Origin: Nymphaea colorata
Lineage: Eukaryota > Streptophyta > Magnoliopsida > Nymphaeales > Nymphaeaceae
Direction of reading: 5' to 3'
NCBI RefSeq assembly: GCF_008831285.2
Contig: NC_045141.1
Span: forward strand, 2,234,001-2,298,000
DNA: 64,000 nt
Below, in pieces: positions 11,651 to 22,945 of this stretch. Both the position numbers and the translations under genes were made by a program. Within the stretch, counting starts at the first letter, position 1. Each line of letters begins with the position of its first letter. Below the pieces are notes generated by a model that searched no databases, was not told the origin of the DNA, and saw only the letters and a list, made by a program, of their open reading frames with translations.

Positions 11651-11825
11651 AAGAGGTCGTTTGAATGCATTGGAACACCGCGGAACAGAACATACACGTT
11701 TTGTTTAGTTGAAGTCGACGCAAACGTCAGATAGAAAACAGTCGAGACAGACATGATAGAGAACAAGAGGTATAAAAGGTTGAAGTGTTCTAATGCGTTC
11801 CATGGTTTACCACGGAAAAGCCCCT
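11651..11825 (+). repeat. Dispersed repeat R1, copy 1
   Basis: The segment starts AGAGGTCGTTTGAATGCATT and runs to GCGTTCCATGGTTTACCACG. Its reverse complement is recognisable at 47,500-47,640, with shared blocks around GCATTGG-ACACC, the GACGCAAACGTCAG area, AACAAGAG, AGGTATA and CCATGGTTTACCAC. The outer end (GAGGTCGTTTGAA) looks like the terminus of a plant hAT-type MITE, and a similar end is seen at 15,430-15,452. Function is unknown; a non-autonomous DNA element is the most likely reading. Confidence 0.6.
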
Positions 11826-12090
11826 CGACAAACTTTTTCTCTCCCCCACAGCCTCACCCTCAACCTCAACCCCAAGCCCTCGCCCTTTCTCTTTCTCTTC
11901 TCCTCCTCTATCTCCGTCTCTGCACTCCCGCCTCACCCTTTCTCTCCTTCTCCTCCATCTCCGCCCTTTCTCTGCCCTCGCCTTGCCCTTTCTCTCCTTT
12001 TCCTCCATCTCCGCCCTTTCTCTTTTCCCTCTTTGTTGTGTTGTTTCTCTCCCTTTCTCATCTTTCCAAACCCTCTCTCCCTTTCCTTGT

Positions 12091-12097
<7 letters not shown>

Positions 12098-12169
<72 letters not shown>
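12098..12169. repeat. (CT)n microsatellite in pyrimidine-rich tract
   Basis: An almost pure CT dinucleotide run lies within a longer pyrimidine-rich stretch (about 11,830-12,180). The long open frames on both strands here are low-complexity (Ser/Leu or Arg/Glu repeats) and are not genes. Confidence 0.95.
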
Positions 12170-12171
<2 letters not shown>

Positions 12172-12397
12172 CTCTTGCCTCGGGCACAATATCTCGCTCT
12201 CTTGTGTGCTGGGAAGGTCTATTCCTCTTCCTCAACTGTCAAACTGGCCCTAATGTCGGAGAAGGGCAGGCGGTTCATCGATGTTGGCTTGGGTTTGAAG
12301 GAAACTAACTGCATTCCATCCGCCATGAACATATGTCATTCCGGCGACCTCCACCAGCTGTCGGCAACCATAAAAGGGATTTTGATCTAGTCAAGGC

Positions 12398-12598
12398 TTA
12401 GAGAGAGAGAGATAGTGAGTGATCAGAGAGGTGCCTCATGTAATATGCATCAAGGCAACTTGAAGGATTTAAAGTTGCTTCCATGTGTGTATGTCCGAAG
12501 TAATCAACCAGCGCTGCCTTCAACAATCCAAAATCATTAGCTGGCAGATAGGCATGGGACCAAGATTGGGCTTCAACAGCTGACAAGGTACCATCCAT
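12398..12598 (-). CDS. Unidentified short ORF, possible gene fragment
   Basis: A 66-residue minus-strand frame has normal, non-repetitive composition: VEAQSWSHAYLPANDFGLL, then KAALVDYFGHTHMEATLNP, then CLDAYYMRHLSDHS. It ends in Ser-Leu repeats contributed by a GA tract. It stands out because neighbouring frames are low-complexity. I do not recognise the family. It may be a captured exon or chance. No promoter, splice or neighbour evidence supports expression. Confidence 0.25.
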   Translation of the reverse strand: MDGTLSAVEAQSWSHAYLPANDFGLLKAALVDYFGHTHMEATLNPSSCLDAYYMRHLSDHSLSLSL

Positions 12599-12747
12599 GG
12601 TCTAAAGGATTCAGGTATGTTGTGTTGCACATAACTTGCTTGATCGAACGACTATGAGTGATAAAAAAAACAGATTTTAGACATTGTTTTTACTATGCAT
12701 TACTTTCTCCTTGTTTTATATTATTGGCCTCGTAAAAGTAGAGAAAA

Positions 12748-13510
12748 TGTAATGCTATTTGTTTTGGGCAGGTCGGGTCGGGACCCAGACCCGGGCCCAA
12801 ACCCATCACGAAAGAGGGTCCCGACGTCACCCTCTCCTCCCTCGTCCTTCCCTCTTTTCCTTCGTTTCCCCTCTTCGTCTCTCCCTTTTCTACGACCTTA
12901 GCACAAAGAAGAAGAAGGCGGAGGATTGAGCAACGGCGACAGACGTTAACGGCAGTGACGGTGCACAAGTGAGAAACATCGGTCCTTCCCTGTCCTTTCT
13001 TTCTTCTTTTTTCTCGCTCGCCCTTCACCACACCAATCCCTCTCTTTCCCATACTGCTTCCCCCTTTCCGCTACTCTCATGCTCTCTCTCCCTCTCTGTC
13101 TGCCTCTCCCATCTGTCCGAACCCTCCCTGCTCGAGCCCTCTCCCTCAACCGCACACTCCCTACACTCTCTCTTGCTCTCTTATGCCAAACCTGTCTCCC
13201 TCACCCGATCCCTTGTTTCCCCCTCACTCACTCGTTTTCAGCCTCCCACACTACTGTCATGGGCCTCTTCTAATGACAGACCCCTCTGTTGAACTCCATT
13301 TTCGCTGATTTCGACTCTTTTGTGGCTGTTGGATGGATTGCAGTTTGGGGACGTGTTCTCCCCTTCTTAATAGTGACTAGAATGTGCTGGTGGATTTTAG
13401 CCGTTGGAGGATCTCTCGAACTCGTGAGGTGGCTACCGAGAGAACTACAGTAGCTAAGACTTTGAAATTGGGGTGAGAAAGGCCTAATCGAGCCTAGATT
13501 GTTGTATATT
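12748..13510 (-). repeat. LTR-like repeat R2, related to the solo LTR at 60-61 kb
   Basis: Read on the minus strand this ends in GCATTACA (start TGTAATGC at 12,748 on +). It matches the 60,258-61,234 LTR block by block: the GGGTCGGGACCCAGACCCGG region, the pyrimidine-rich core, CCCGATCCCT, CACTACTGTCATGGG, and GGATTGCAGTTTGGGGACG at about 13,332. Similarity is traceable to about 13,510 and then fades. The other end was not located; a candidate lies near 14,923, where GAAAA repeats the five bases before 12,748, but this is weak. Confidence 0.65.
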
Positions 13511-15240
13511 TTCTGTTGGAGCACGTATAATTATTGTTTGAGCATGCTAGAATTAAGAATTGATGATTTAAGATGTATGTTAGCGACTTTGCTTTTTGGG
13601 AAAAGTCTATGATGGTTTTGGAGAGGTGATGATCCATGCTTATAATGATCTTTTTGGCATGATAAGTGATTCTTGAAGCTATTTGGAAGCATGATAGAGA
13701 TTTGATGGGGTGAAGAAAATTTAGAATCATTTTAGTGAGCACGTGGCGAGTGCTTTTGTCATTGAGCATTTTGCGTTGTTGGTTGGGAAAGAGCATGTAA
13801 GTTGGGTGTATTATTGGGTAGACACCTCAACTAAATAAAGCTAATGAGAAGTGTGTTAGTGATAGGTTGATCGAAGCTTTGAGTTTAGATGTTAGGTCAC
13901 AACGTCAATGTTTTGGGGTAGAGGCCTATTGCAGAGTTTTGTGATTCGATACTACTTGTCGACACTCTTTTGAGGCGATGACATGCCTCAATGATTGTAT
14001 TGTCAGATTTGTATTAATTGGAAAGCGATCCGAATAGAGAACTTATTGTTTGACTGTGTTTGCAGGTACACTGGGCACGTCAAGTAGACCTTGAGCAATG
14101 TGGTTTGTAGCTCGAGGTGTTTTGAAGTGTTTTGTAGACGGGCGACAGCTTGGGGCCAACTTGAGAATGTGTGTTTCTAGGATCGTTGGATCCTATGATT
14201 GTGATGTGATTGAATGATTGTTTTGTGAGTGAATGTATGTACGCAAGCGAATGATTGATATGTGATAAGCTTTGTTTTGAAAAACTATTAAAAGCTAGTT
14301 TTGAAAACTGTTACGCATTTGCATGTGCATGCTACAATTGGTAACTGCTTAGGACGGATGAGGTGGGGTATCGAGTTGAGTATCTCCTCGACCCCAATCG
14401 TGCATTAGAAAGCATCATAAAATGATAATTACCTATAACAGCTACAAGCCAATCACAGATCAAGACTACTCTCCATGATTTGGCTAAGTTTTGAAAGATG
14501 TGACTGATGTGTGTGGTTGTGAATGTGATTTGCATATGCATTGCCATGGGCAATAATGCAATTGAATGAATTGAAGGGTAGTTGTACCCGTATTGTTATG
14601 ACGGCTAACTAAAAATGTTAATTATGTGTGTAGCCCTCGTGTGGAGGCAATTGGAGGTGTGAGTGCACTGTGAAGTGGACCAACCTCATGAGCTAGCCAG
14701 TCATTTTGTGAATAATTTGTCATATGACAAGTTTTGTTTTGAAAAGCTATTAAAAGCTTGTTTTAAAAATTGTCACACATTTGCATGTGCATGCTGACTC
14801 CATCCTCAAGCACGACTTTGGTAGCTCAATCTTACGCTACAACTATTGATGGTTATTGCAAAAATAAGATATGTGACCTGTCATGAAGTTGTGGCCTGAT
14901 GGTTTCTTTGAACTGCTGATGTGAGAAAATTCAGAACCGTGAATCTCATCTTTTACATGAAGTCAAGAAGGTCAAAGCCAAAATATGCATGCACACATGC
15001 ATATACATACATAAGATTGGGCATTGCATGTCTTGTTTTAAAATTTAAGAAAAAAAATTGGAATATCCCATTATGAACACTTTCTTTCTGTCAAGTTTTT
15101 TTTTTTCATAGTCTCTAGTCACTGAGTTTGAAATGAAAAAAAACACTATGAAATACGAGAAATATTTATAAAACTAAAAAAAAACACCATTTTCACACTT
15201 TTTTTTTTTGAAAACATGCCAAAATAAAAAAACATTTTTT
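13511..15240. other. Non-coding, probable LTR-derived sequence with an internal direct repeat
   Basis: No gene was recognised. A segment of about 77 bp at 14,256-14,333 recurs at 14,716-14,794. Shared words are TTTGTTTTGAAAA, CTATTAAAAGCT and ATTTGCATGTGCATGCT. Text such as GAGGTGGGGTATCGAG is typical of gypsy LTRs, so this may be the far part of the R2 LTR. Confidence 0.45.
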
Positions 15241-15244
15241 TTTT

Positions 15245-15452
15245 TCAAGAAGCAAACATTGGGCAGGACGAACAAGACAGATAGTATAGATAGAGATAAA
15301 ACTAACGCTGGATATAAGGAACATAGTGTTCATTCTTAAAACTATCAAACAGTAGACAAAGAACAACATTGACAGGATGGACAGGACAGTAGTGTAATAG
15401 ATAGGACGTCTTGTCCGTTCTGTCCTATTGTACAACTATCAAACGACCTCTA
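15245..15452. mobile_element. Possible fold-back MITE
   Basis: An imperfect inverted repeat pairs CATTGGGCAGGACGAACAAG (from about 15,258) with the reverse complement of CTTGTCCGTTCTGTCCTATT (about 15,409-15,428). The right edge ends CAAACGACCTCT, the same terminus as repeat R1 at 11,651 in inverse orientation. This fits a short non-autonomous hAT-type element. No clean 8-bp target duplication was found. Confidence 0.4.
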
Positions 15453-17534
15453 AATGTTCCAACCCTCATAAACCAAGATCTACAATGGATCTTTCAAATA
15501 TTTGAAAGAGAGTGCTTTCTATGATAAGTTTAGATATCCCTGCTCAAATTCAGACCAGCCCAAGCTATCAAACATCATCAACTCTACCTAAAATCCCTTA
15601 CATATTTTGTATACTAACCTTTTTTTTTACTTGTGCAGCTTTTATTTTCGTTATTTTTGAATTTTCTCTAAATATGGAATATAAAAACAAAAAATAATGG
15701 AAATTTACATGTTTGCGTTAATTTAAATACGCTTCGAATATACTTTGTTTCACTCATAATATATTGTGGTTGGACATATATTATGTATGCACATTTTTAA
15801 GCTTATCACTTACGGTTGAAACAAATAATCAAACACGACGTTCAATTAGAAATTAAGAAAATTAGATTGTTGGCTATGGTCAAGATGTATAGAAGGCTTA
15901 GGTTTTCTTAAAAATCTAAATAGGATACGCTTTCAAAGAACACTCATGTTCCACCAATTTAAAAATTCTTTTTAAAAATCTTATCTCAATTTTTATTTAA
16001 AACGAATTCTTCTTCTCAAAATTATGCATCATGTAGCTTAGGTTGCATCATGCATGGGATTCATGGCAAGAAGGTTTTCAAGACAAGCATATTTAGATAC
16101 CTTGAAGGTCAATTAGAATTTTTTTTTTTAAGGCATTTCCTAAAACCTAGCTTGCTTTCACCATGCTAATGATATGTTTCAATCATTGATTTGGTTAGCT
16201 TTGATGAAGGCGTCATTAAGACCAGGCCTCGCATTGATAGGCAGGTTCTACCTCCAAACTTTTTCTCACAATTTCTGAAACAAAGGTGAATTTCTAGATT
16301 TCCTTTCAAAAGGTCACTACAAACCTCAAAATTATGCATATAAATATTCCCCTATCAACAATTTGATCTCTCAAGTAAAAACTGGGTGGATAAACGGCGG
16401 TTCACATAGATGATAAAAACTCGAGGGCGTCTACCGAGGGTTTTGCTAGAACTGTTCACCAACGTTTCAACCTGTCGATTGAAAATCTTGAGGGGTCTGG
16501 GGACAAATGTTTGGACGAGACAGGGATGTGCAACGGTTTTACACGATGATGAAGGTGCCTTTTTCATGCTTATCAACAAATTGTATGTTTAGGTTTTCAA
16601 GATTAGCAAACTAAATGGGCACGGGCGTGATAGTGATGCATCATGGAAGCTTTTTCCACCCACACGTAGTGAGTGGCCACAATGACATCCAACACGCGCT
16701 CCCATGTGAATCCGTATTCGAGCGATTCAAATGGAATCGGGTCTCTTCCAATACGATCCAAAAGCCTATTCGAAGCCCCCATCATTTTCAATTGCTTTGG
16801 TTTTTTCATGTAAATACAAGTTTTGTCAGCACAAAGGAGGAGACGTTATTACAGCAGCGCGTGCTTCGAGAACAAGAGGTTTATTTTAAGAGCGAGTCCC
16901 ATCAATTTCGTACAAAATTAAAAAAGCGCAGATTTTTCAATGTTGAGACTCTTTTTTTTTTTTTTTGCTTCTCGACTTCAGACGATTCTAAGTTAGAAAC
17001 TTAGAAAGCTCATCCAAATGACGTGGAATCTCCATCTATCACACATCACTACCACCCTATTTCTTTGTCAGTGCTGCCATATTATTTTATTTATGGTTTT
17101 TCTCTACATTTTATGCTTCAATATTATTTTTAATTTTTATGTTTTTTAAAGGCTTTGATGCTTTAATTTTTAAAAATTAAACACATTTATGAATCCCATC
17201 GACAAACAATTCTGATTTCGTTTGATTCAATGCACCTATTCTATCGGAACCATTTGGCTTTCCGATTCCATTGAAATACCAATTTTGATAACATCGGTTG
17301 CAGTCGAACATGCAATCTGCTCCAAATTTTTAATTTAATTCGATATAGCAACAAGGGACACCGTTTTATCATTAACCAACCCAAGGATGAATTTGGAAAT
17401 AACTATAGAAATGGGACTCGGAATGACTATTTTTCCTTTCAAGTTGGAACCCCAACTAGAGGCTGAGAATCTGACTCGTTATCCTCCACGACCCTCTCCA
17501 TCCGTTCATCAAAGCATTCCAATGGTCCTCACGC
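15453..17534. other. Upstream intergenic region of CHLP
   Basis: No protein gene was recognised. The DNA is AT-rich, with T homopolymers at about 16,122 and 16,951. A TGACGTGG motif (G-box/ACGT core) lies at 17,019-17,026, about 640 bp before the CHLP start codon. Frames at 16,355-17,004 are overlapping and match nothing I know. No clear TATA box could be fixed near the gene. Confidence 0.45.
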
Positions 17535-17540
17535 TCTTAT
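17535..17540 (-). promoter_or_regulatory. I-box/GATA motif upstream of CHLP
   Basis: CTTATC is the reverse complement of GATAAG, the I-box core found in many light-regulated plant promoters. It lies about 125 bp before the CHLP start codon. A single six-base match can occur by chance, so this is a suggestion only. Confidence 0.22.
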
Positions 17541-17661
17541 CTGATCTCCCCAACCCTTTTCCCTTCGGCCAGGGATGCACCTAGAAATATCCGGCCACAG
17601 AACCAAAGACCAAGGTGCTATCAGTCGGCAGTCGCTACGAAGCCTCAGGCCAAGGAGCAAA

Positions 17662-20168
17662 ATGTCGGCTACAGCTACCGGAATCCACCCACATTTCACA
17701 TCTCCAGCCTGCCGGAGGATTTCCGTCCGTCTACCCTTTCCCTCCTTCGCCGGCCTGAGATGGAACTCCACGAGGTCCGGGAGTTCGCAGAGCTCCAGTC
17801 TTTCTACCAGTCGGGGGAAGGCTGCTACTCCGGTTCTCGTCTACGCCTCCGGCAAGCCCCTGCAAGGACGAAGCCTCCGGGTGGCTGTGATCGGTGGTGG
17901 CCCTGCCGGGGGTTCCGCTGCTGAAACCCTAGCGAAGAGCGGCGTGGAGACGTTCCTGATCGAGCGAAAGCTCGACAACTCGAAGCCCTGCGGGGGAGCG
18001 ATTCCCCTGTGCATGATCAGCGAGTTTGATCTTCCCCTTGACATAATCGACCGCCGGGTGACGAAAATGAAGATGATCTCGCCCTCAAACGTTGCCGTCG
18101 ACATTGGCCGGACGCTGAAGCCCCACGAATACATTGGGATGGTCCGGAGAGAGATCCTCGACGCGTTCCTTCGCGGCCGCGCGGCCCAGAAAGGGGCTAC
18201 GGTCATCAACGGGTTATTTCTTGAGCTCGAACAGCCGGAATTTGGTGATGCTCCGTATATCGTCCACTACAACCATTACGACGGGACGGAGGGCGTCGGG
18301 ACGAAACGCTCCCTGGAGGTGGACGCTGTGATTGGAGCAGACGGGGCGAACAGTAGGGTTGCGAAGGCCATCGGTGCCGGCGATTATGATTACGCGATTG
18401 CCTTCCAGGAGAGGATCAGGATCCCCGACGAAAAGATGACATACTACGAGAACCTTGCTGAGATGTACGTCGGTGATGATGTCTCACCGGACTTCTATGG
18501 CTGGGTTTTCCCAAAGTGCGACCACGTCGCCGTCGGCACCGGCACCGTCATAAACAAGAAGGACATCAAAAAGTTCCAGGTAGGAACACTCAGCACAAGC
18601 AGAGTTCTTCTCCACCGCATGCTTTCTGCCTGATTAGACTTTTCTCTTTCCTGTGGTTACTGTCTGTTTGGATTAGACTCGAATTTTCCAATTTTCCTTT
18701 TTCTTCCGCCTGTTGTCGGTAGCTCCAGGTTGGTTTTGCAGTCGTAGGGCAGCATAAGTCATTATAAATTTAATCTGACCTCTTCCCTGTTCCCACCCAC
18801 ATATAAAGGATATTTTATTTTAATAAGTGAACGCCGTGACCGGCGATTCCAGCTTCATACAGGCGAGTTGCAGCCTACCATCAATTAATGAACTATACCA
18901 TTTGATCCCTCTCTCGAAACGCCCTAATTTTAATTGCGGAATTTTTTGTTCGCTGAAATTTGAATTTTCTGTTCCTCTGGTCGATTCTTTTCCCACTTGT
19001 TTTCTTTTCTTCTTTCTTTTTTATTTTTTTTCTATCTTTTCTTCTCCCCAGAGACACCTAGCAAATTTATGACGTCTTTTTTCTTTTCCTTGAAAGTTCC
19101 ATCTTCTTCAATTTGCGCGTGCTTCTGAATTCTGATTTTTTTAAGGTTATATTGGGCGTGCTTCTGAATTCTGATTTCTTTAAGGTGAAAATATAGTGTT
19201 CCGTTCGTGTCATCCCGACAGGTTTATTAGGCTCTGTGTTTGGGTTTGAAAGGAAAGGGTGAGGTTGAACAATGAAAGTGATGAAGCAGTCTCTTCCCTT
19301 TCTTTTCCTCCCTTTCCCTCTTTCCCTCCAACTAGCGTTAATGTTTCCTTTCGCTGCTTATTGAAATTGGTGCCCTCTCTTTTTTCAAGTTTCCCAATTT
19401 TTGTCGGATACTTCCATGGTTATGCTACAGAGTTCGATTGCTCTCAGTTTAGCGAATCCACATACTGATGTATCTAAGATTCTTTGTGTCTTGAAATTCT
19501 TCCCGCGAGAAGAGAGGGGGAAGGGAACCTTTCACCGTAACGTTTCTTTTCCATAGATAGTTGCTCTGGTCGACCCTTGTTCACTTTTGGTTCATTGTCT
19601 TCTTATTGTTCTTCCCTTACGTTGTGTTGTGTTGCAGTTGGCAACCCGCCACAGGGCCAAGGACAAGATCGAAGGGGGAAAGATCATCCGGGTGGAGGCG
19701 CATCCGATCCCGGAGCACCCAAGGCCGAGGCGGGTTAAGGACCGGGTCGCGCTTGTCGGCGACGCCGCGGGATATGTGACCAAGTGCTCCGGTGAGGGCA
19801 TCTATTTCGCGGCTAAATCCGGCCGGATGTGCGCCGAGGCGATCGTCGAGGGGTCGATGAACGGCCGGCGGATGATTGACGAGGGAGACCTCCGGAAGTA
19901 CCTGGAGAAGTGGGACCGGACCTACTGGCCCACCTACAAGGTGCTGGACATCCTGCAGAAAGTGTTCTACCGGTCGAACCCCGCAAGGGAGGCGTTCGTG
20001 GAGATGTGCGCGGACGAGTACGTGCAGAAGATGACATTCGACAGCTATCTCTACAAGACGGTGGTGCCGGGCAACCCCCTTGACGACCTCAAGCTGGCCT
20101 TCAACACCATCGGCAGCCTGGTGAGAGCCAACGCCCTGGGGAAGGAGATGGTCAAGTTGAGGGATTGA
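17662..20168 (+). CDS. CHLP: Geranylgeranyl diphosphate reductase, chloroplastic
   Basis: This FAD-dependent reductase saturates three double bonds of the geranylgeranyl chain, using NADPH, to give the phytyl group of chlorophyll, tocopherol and phylloquinone. It acts at plastid membranes. Exon 1 is 17,662-18,579 and exon 2 is 19,638-20,168, joined in phase 0, giving 482 residues (plant homologues are about 460-470). Residues 1 to about 60 are Ser/Arg/Pro-rich and low in acidic residues, a transit peptide. The FAD-binding motif VAVIGGGPAGGSAAE is at residues 74-88, with the acidic strand end IER at 100-102. Further family blocks are KPCGGAIPLCM, GADGANSR, GWVFPKCDHVAVGTGT, and in exon 2 VALVGDAAGYVTKCSGEGIY and the C-terminal NPLDDLKLAFNTIGSLVRA. 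No inactivating change is seen. An in-frame ATG at 17,575 would add 29 residues; 17,662 was chosen because the transit peptide then has a typical start (MSATATG). Confidence 0.96.
18580..19637 (+). other. CHLP: CHLP intron
   Basis: The 1,058-bp intron runs from GTAGGA after codon CAG to TTGCAG before codon TTG. It is T-rich and AT-rich in contrast to the exons. It holds a near-perfect tandem repeat (CGTGCTTCTGAATTCTGATT at about 19,118 and about 19,157, period about 39 bp). No gene lies inside it. Confidence 0.92.
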
Positions 20169-22499
20169 GGAGGATGGACCTGTACTCGTGGAGTCCACAT
20201 CGTGGTTGGGGCGTTTTGTACGGGAAGTTTTCAGGACGCAATAACTTGGATCTTTTCTCTGAGTTGGTCTGATCGGTCTTCAGTGTTTGGTGTTCCATGC
20301 TTCCTTTCTGTTGCAGCATTTGGGCCATCAGCCGCCAAGGGTTGCATTATTTTAATGTGCACTACTGTCAAGAGAGAGCATTTCGCGTATTCGGGAGACT
20401 GTCATGCATGTTTTGGTTTACGCTAAGGATCTTATCTATCTCTAAAACGATCTTATTTACATCCAATTTATGGGGCGTTCACTAACTCTAAAAGAACACC
20501 CTAAAAGAACAAGAATGAGTAAACGTTCACCTGCCCATATACACAAACAGATTTGATTGTGGGTTGTCTGTCTACAAGTGCATGAAGGCCACTTTTAATT
20601 TCTGGACTCACCCATTCGCTTCAGCCGGCCGATATGCCTGAAATGCAGAGGCCTTTGCGTTAGACATTACTCAGGCCTTTGCGTTAGACATTACTCGGTA
20701 CCTTGTGGAAATGAATGTTTGAAAACTTTGTATATGTCCTCTGTTTGATATTCATGCTATAATCTCGTAATACTCAAAAGATCAATTTCTTTGATCTTAC
20801 TAAATTATATTAATGAGATGACCGGTATTTGAAATAGGACATGCTTTGCCCCAAGTGTTCTCCAATTTTCCTTCCTAGTCTGTTGTCCCCCAAGCAGGCA
20901 GCACTTGCATGAGCCAATTGTCGGCCACTTGTTTCTTTTGGAAGATTACACTTGCTAACAACTGTAGAATTGCTGATGAATCCGATAAATTTGCTACCAA
21001 CCACCCAACACTGTGATAACACACGAGACATGCCAATTGCCACATGTGATGTGCTAGTGACAAGCTTCCCTCACATGTTGCCTCTTAGTGACAATGGAGA
21101 AGCCATTGGCAAGATACCAACTATGGGCTGCAAATAAAATTTGTGTGGTCCAAAATTTGATGTGGTTCAATGGACTAACCCATTGCATACATTGTTTGGA
21201 TAAAAAACTTGCTTTTGATTCATAACCTTTTTCTTTTTTTTTTGGTTGGGGTGGGGAGACGGGAGGAGTTGCTACTATGAATTTGAACATTATGATTCGT
21301 AAATACTAAGCATTCACCTGCCCATACACAAAGATAATAAATAAAGGTCAACTTTTTCTAAGAAGTTTCACCTGTTTCCAATTTAGAACGATGGTCTCTT
21401 TCAATAAGAATGAATAAATGTTCACCTTCCCATACACAAAGATAACAAATAAAGGTTAACTTTTTCTAAGAAATTTCACATGTTTCCCAATTTAGAATGA
21501 TGGATGGTTTTTCATAAAAATAGAATGGCCATCCTTTTCACACTCCATACAACCTGAAGTCTCCATTCCACACTTTTTTGCTCTCAAACGTCCTCTACTA
21601 TTTGATACAATATTTACATAAGGATTGACAAAGTTTAGAAGGTAAGAAACCAACAGACTATGCAAATACATACCTGAAATTTAGTTCAGATCTTAGTGTC
21701 TCAATAGTGGCAGTGGTGGTTTAAGATGCAGCTCATTTACCTACTCAATTCTGGTTGCTGAAATGGTTTATCTGCTAGCTGGTATATCTTGTCATGGAGG
21801 TAGGGACTCAATCAACATAGCATTAAGACTTCAAGCTTCAAGTCTAACAATTGTAGATTTTCCTTTTGCAGGAAGAGAATGTAGCTTTATTCATTTCAGT
21901 GTTGAATAAGGAGAATATAGTTTTACTCTTTTCAGTGCTAGAGGAGAACATAGCATTACTTCGTTGTCACCCCTCTACTTACATGGAAACCTTCTTCCTT
22001 TCTTGGAGTAGCTAAGGATTTACGAATTAATTTTCAATTTGTATGGTATACCTATTTTCTCACGCCATTGCACAGTGCCCACCCACTCTTCTTAATCATG
22101 ATTGGCTACTAGACTAGTTCAAAAATTGGTTGACCAAACCTCATCTACCTTAGCAAATGTCAAATTGTAACGCTACTCCATAATATTCATGCATACCAAA
22201 AAAAGGGTTCCTCTTTGATTTATTTATTTATTTATTTTTTTGCACTTGCTCAATTTCTTTCCATCTTCCACATCTAGTAGTTAATAGTGCTTCAGAACCT
22301 ACTATACTAATTAAGAGTGACAAACATTAAAAAAAAAAAGATCAACTTCTGCACCAGCCTTGCTTATTTAGCAATACCAAAGGCCATGAATGTACCTCAT
22401 TGGCTTTGCCTAAAGATGCACAAAGCACTCGCAACTTTGAATTGAATGGCATGAATTTCAGACCAATGGAAGCACTTTTGACGATTTCCTGAATGTTAT
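20169..22499. other. CHLP 3' flank and intergenic region
   Basis: The CHLP 3' untranslated region should lie in the first few hundred bases; no clear AATAAA is present near the stop. A 25-bp unit (GGCCTTTGCGTTAGACATTA...) is duplicated in tandem at about 20,650-20,697. A block with TTCACCTGCCCATA and ACACAAAGATAA is repeated at about 21,310-21,395 and 21,421-21,506, with a partial third copy at about 20,525. No coding gene was recognised. Confidence 0.5.
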
Positions 22500-22945
22500 G
22501 GAAAGGTCAGGATTTTCTGGAAAGGTCGGGACTAATTTTTTGAAAGGTGAAGATTAATTGTCATTCAATGCCATTAGTACTCACTATACAAAAAAAAATG
22601 TCATTAGTACTCACCATACCAAAAAAGGTCAAGACTCTGTTGAAAGGTTAGGACTCATTGCAATTGTATGTCATTAGTACTCACTTGACCAACAATTATA
22701 TGCCATTAGTACTCACTTGACCAACATTTGAATGTCATTAACCATACCAAACTTCTTGAAAGGTCATGACTCATTATGGAAAAGTCAGTACTAACCATAC
22801 CAAAAAGGTCATCAGTACTTTAGTACTGATGGCATACAAATGGGCATACAAATGAGTCTTGACCTTTTTGATAAGGTTAGTCCTGACCTTTAAAGAAAAT
22901 CATCACCTTTCAAAAAATTAGTCATGTCCATCACCTTTCCTTTCA
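22500..22945. repeat. Fold-back sequence with internal direct repeats
   Basis: Outer arms 22,530-22,555 and 22,898-22,923 are complementary over 25 of 26 bases. A second pair joins AAAGGTCGGGACTAA (from about 22,521) with TTAGTCCTGACCTTT (about 22,877-22,891). Near the centre, 22,810-22,831 is a 10-bp-arm palindrome (CATCAGTACT/AGTACTGATG). Between the arms the words CATTAGTACTCAC and GAAAGGTCA recur several times. It could be a fold-back element or yield a long hairpin RNA. There is no coding frame. Confidence 0.7.

Noticed and set aside
11753-12390. Several long overlapping ORFs on both strands
   Set aside because: They are translations of a CT/GA microsatellite and pyrimidine-rich tract (Ser-Leu or Arg-Glu repeats), open in many frames at once. 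No domain or start signal.
11651-15452. GAGGTCGTTTGA and TCAAACGACCTC as ends of one 3.8-kb element
   Set aside because: The flanking 8 bp do not match and the contents look like separate repeats. More likely two elements with similar ends.
16355-17004. Overlapping ORFs upstream of CHLP as a possible neighbouring gene
   Set aside because: Frames on both strands overlap, contain no known motif, and lack splice or start context.
19592-20198. A 193-codon ORF on the minus strand
   Set aside because: It is the antisense shadow of GC-rich CHLP exon 2, where stops are rare on the other strand. The + frame has clear family motifs.
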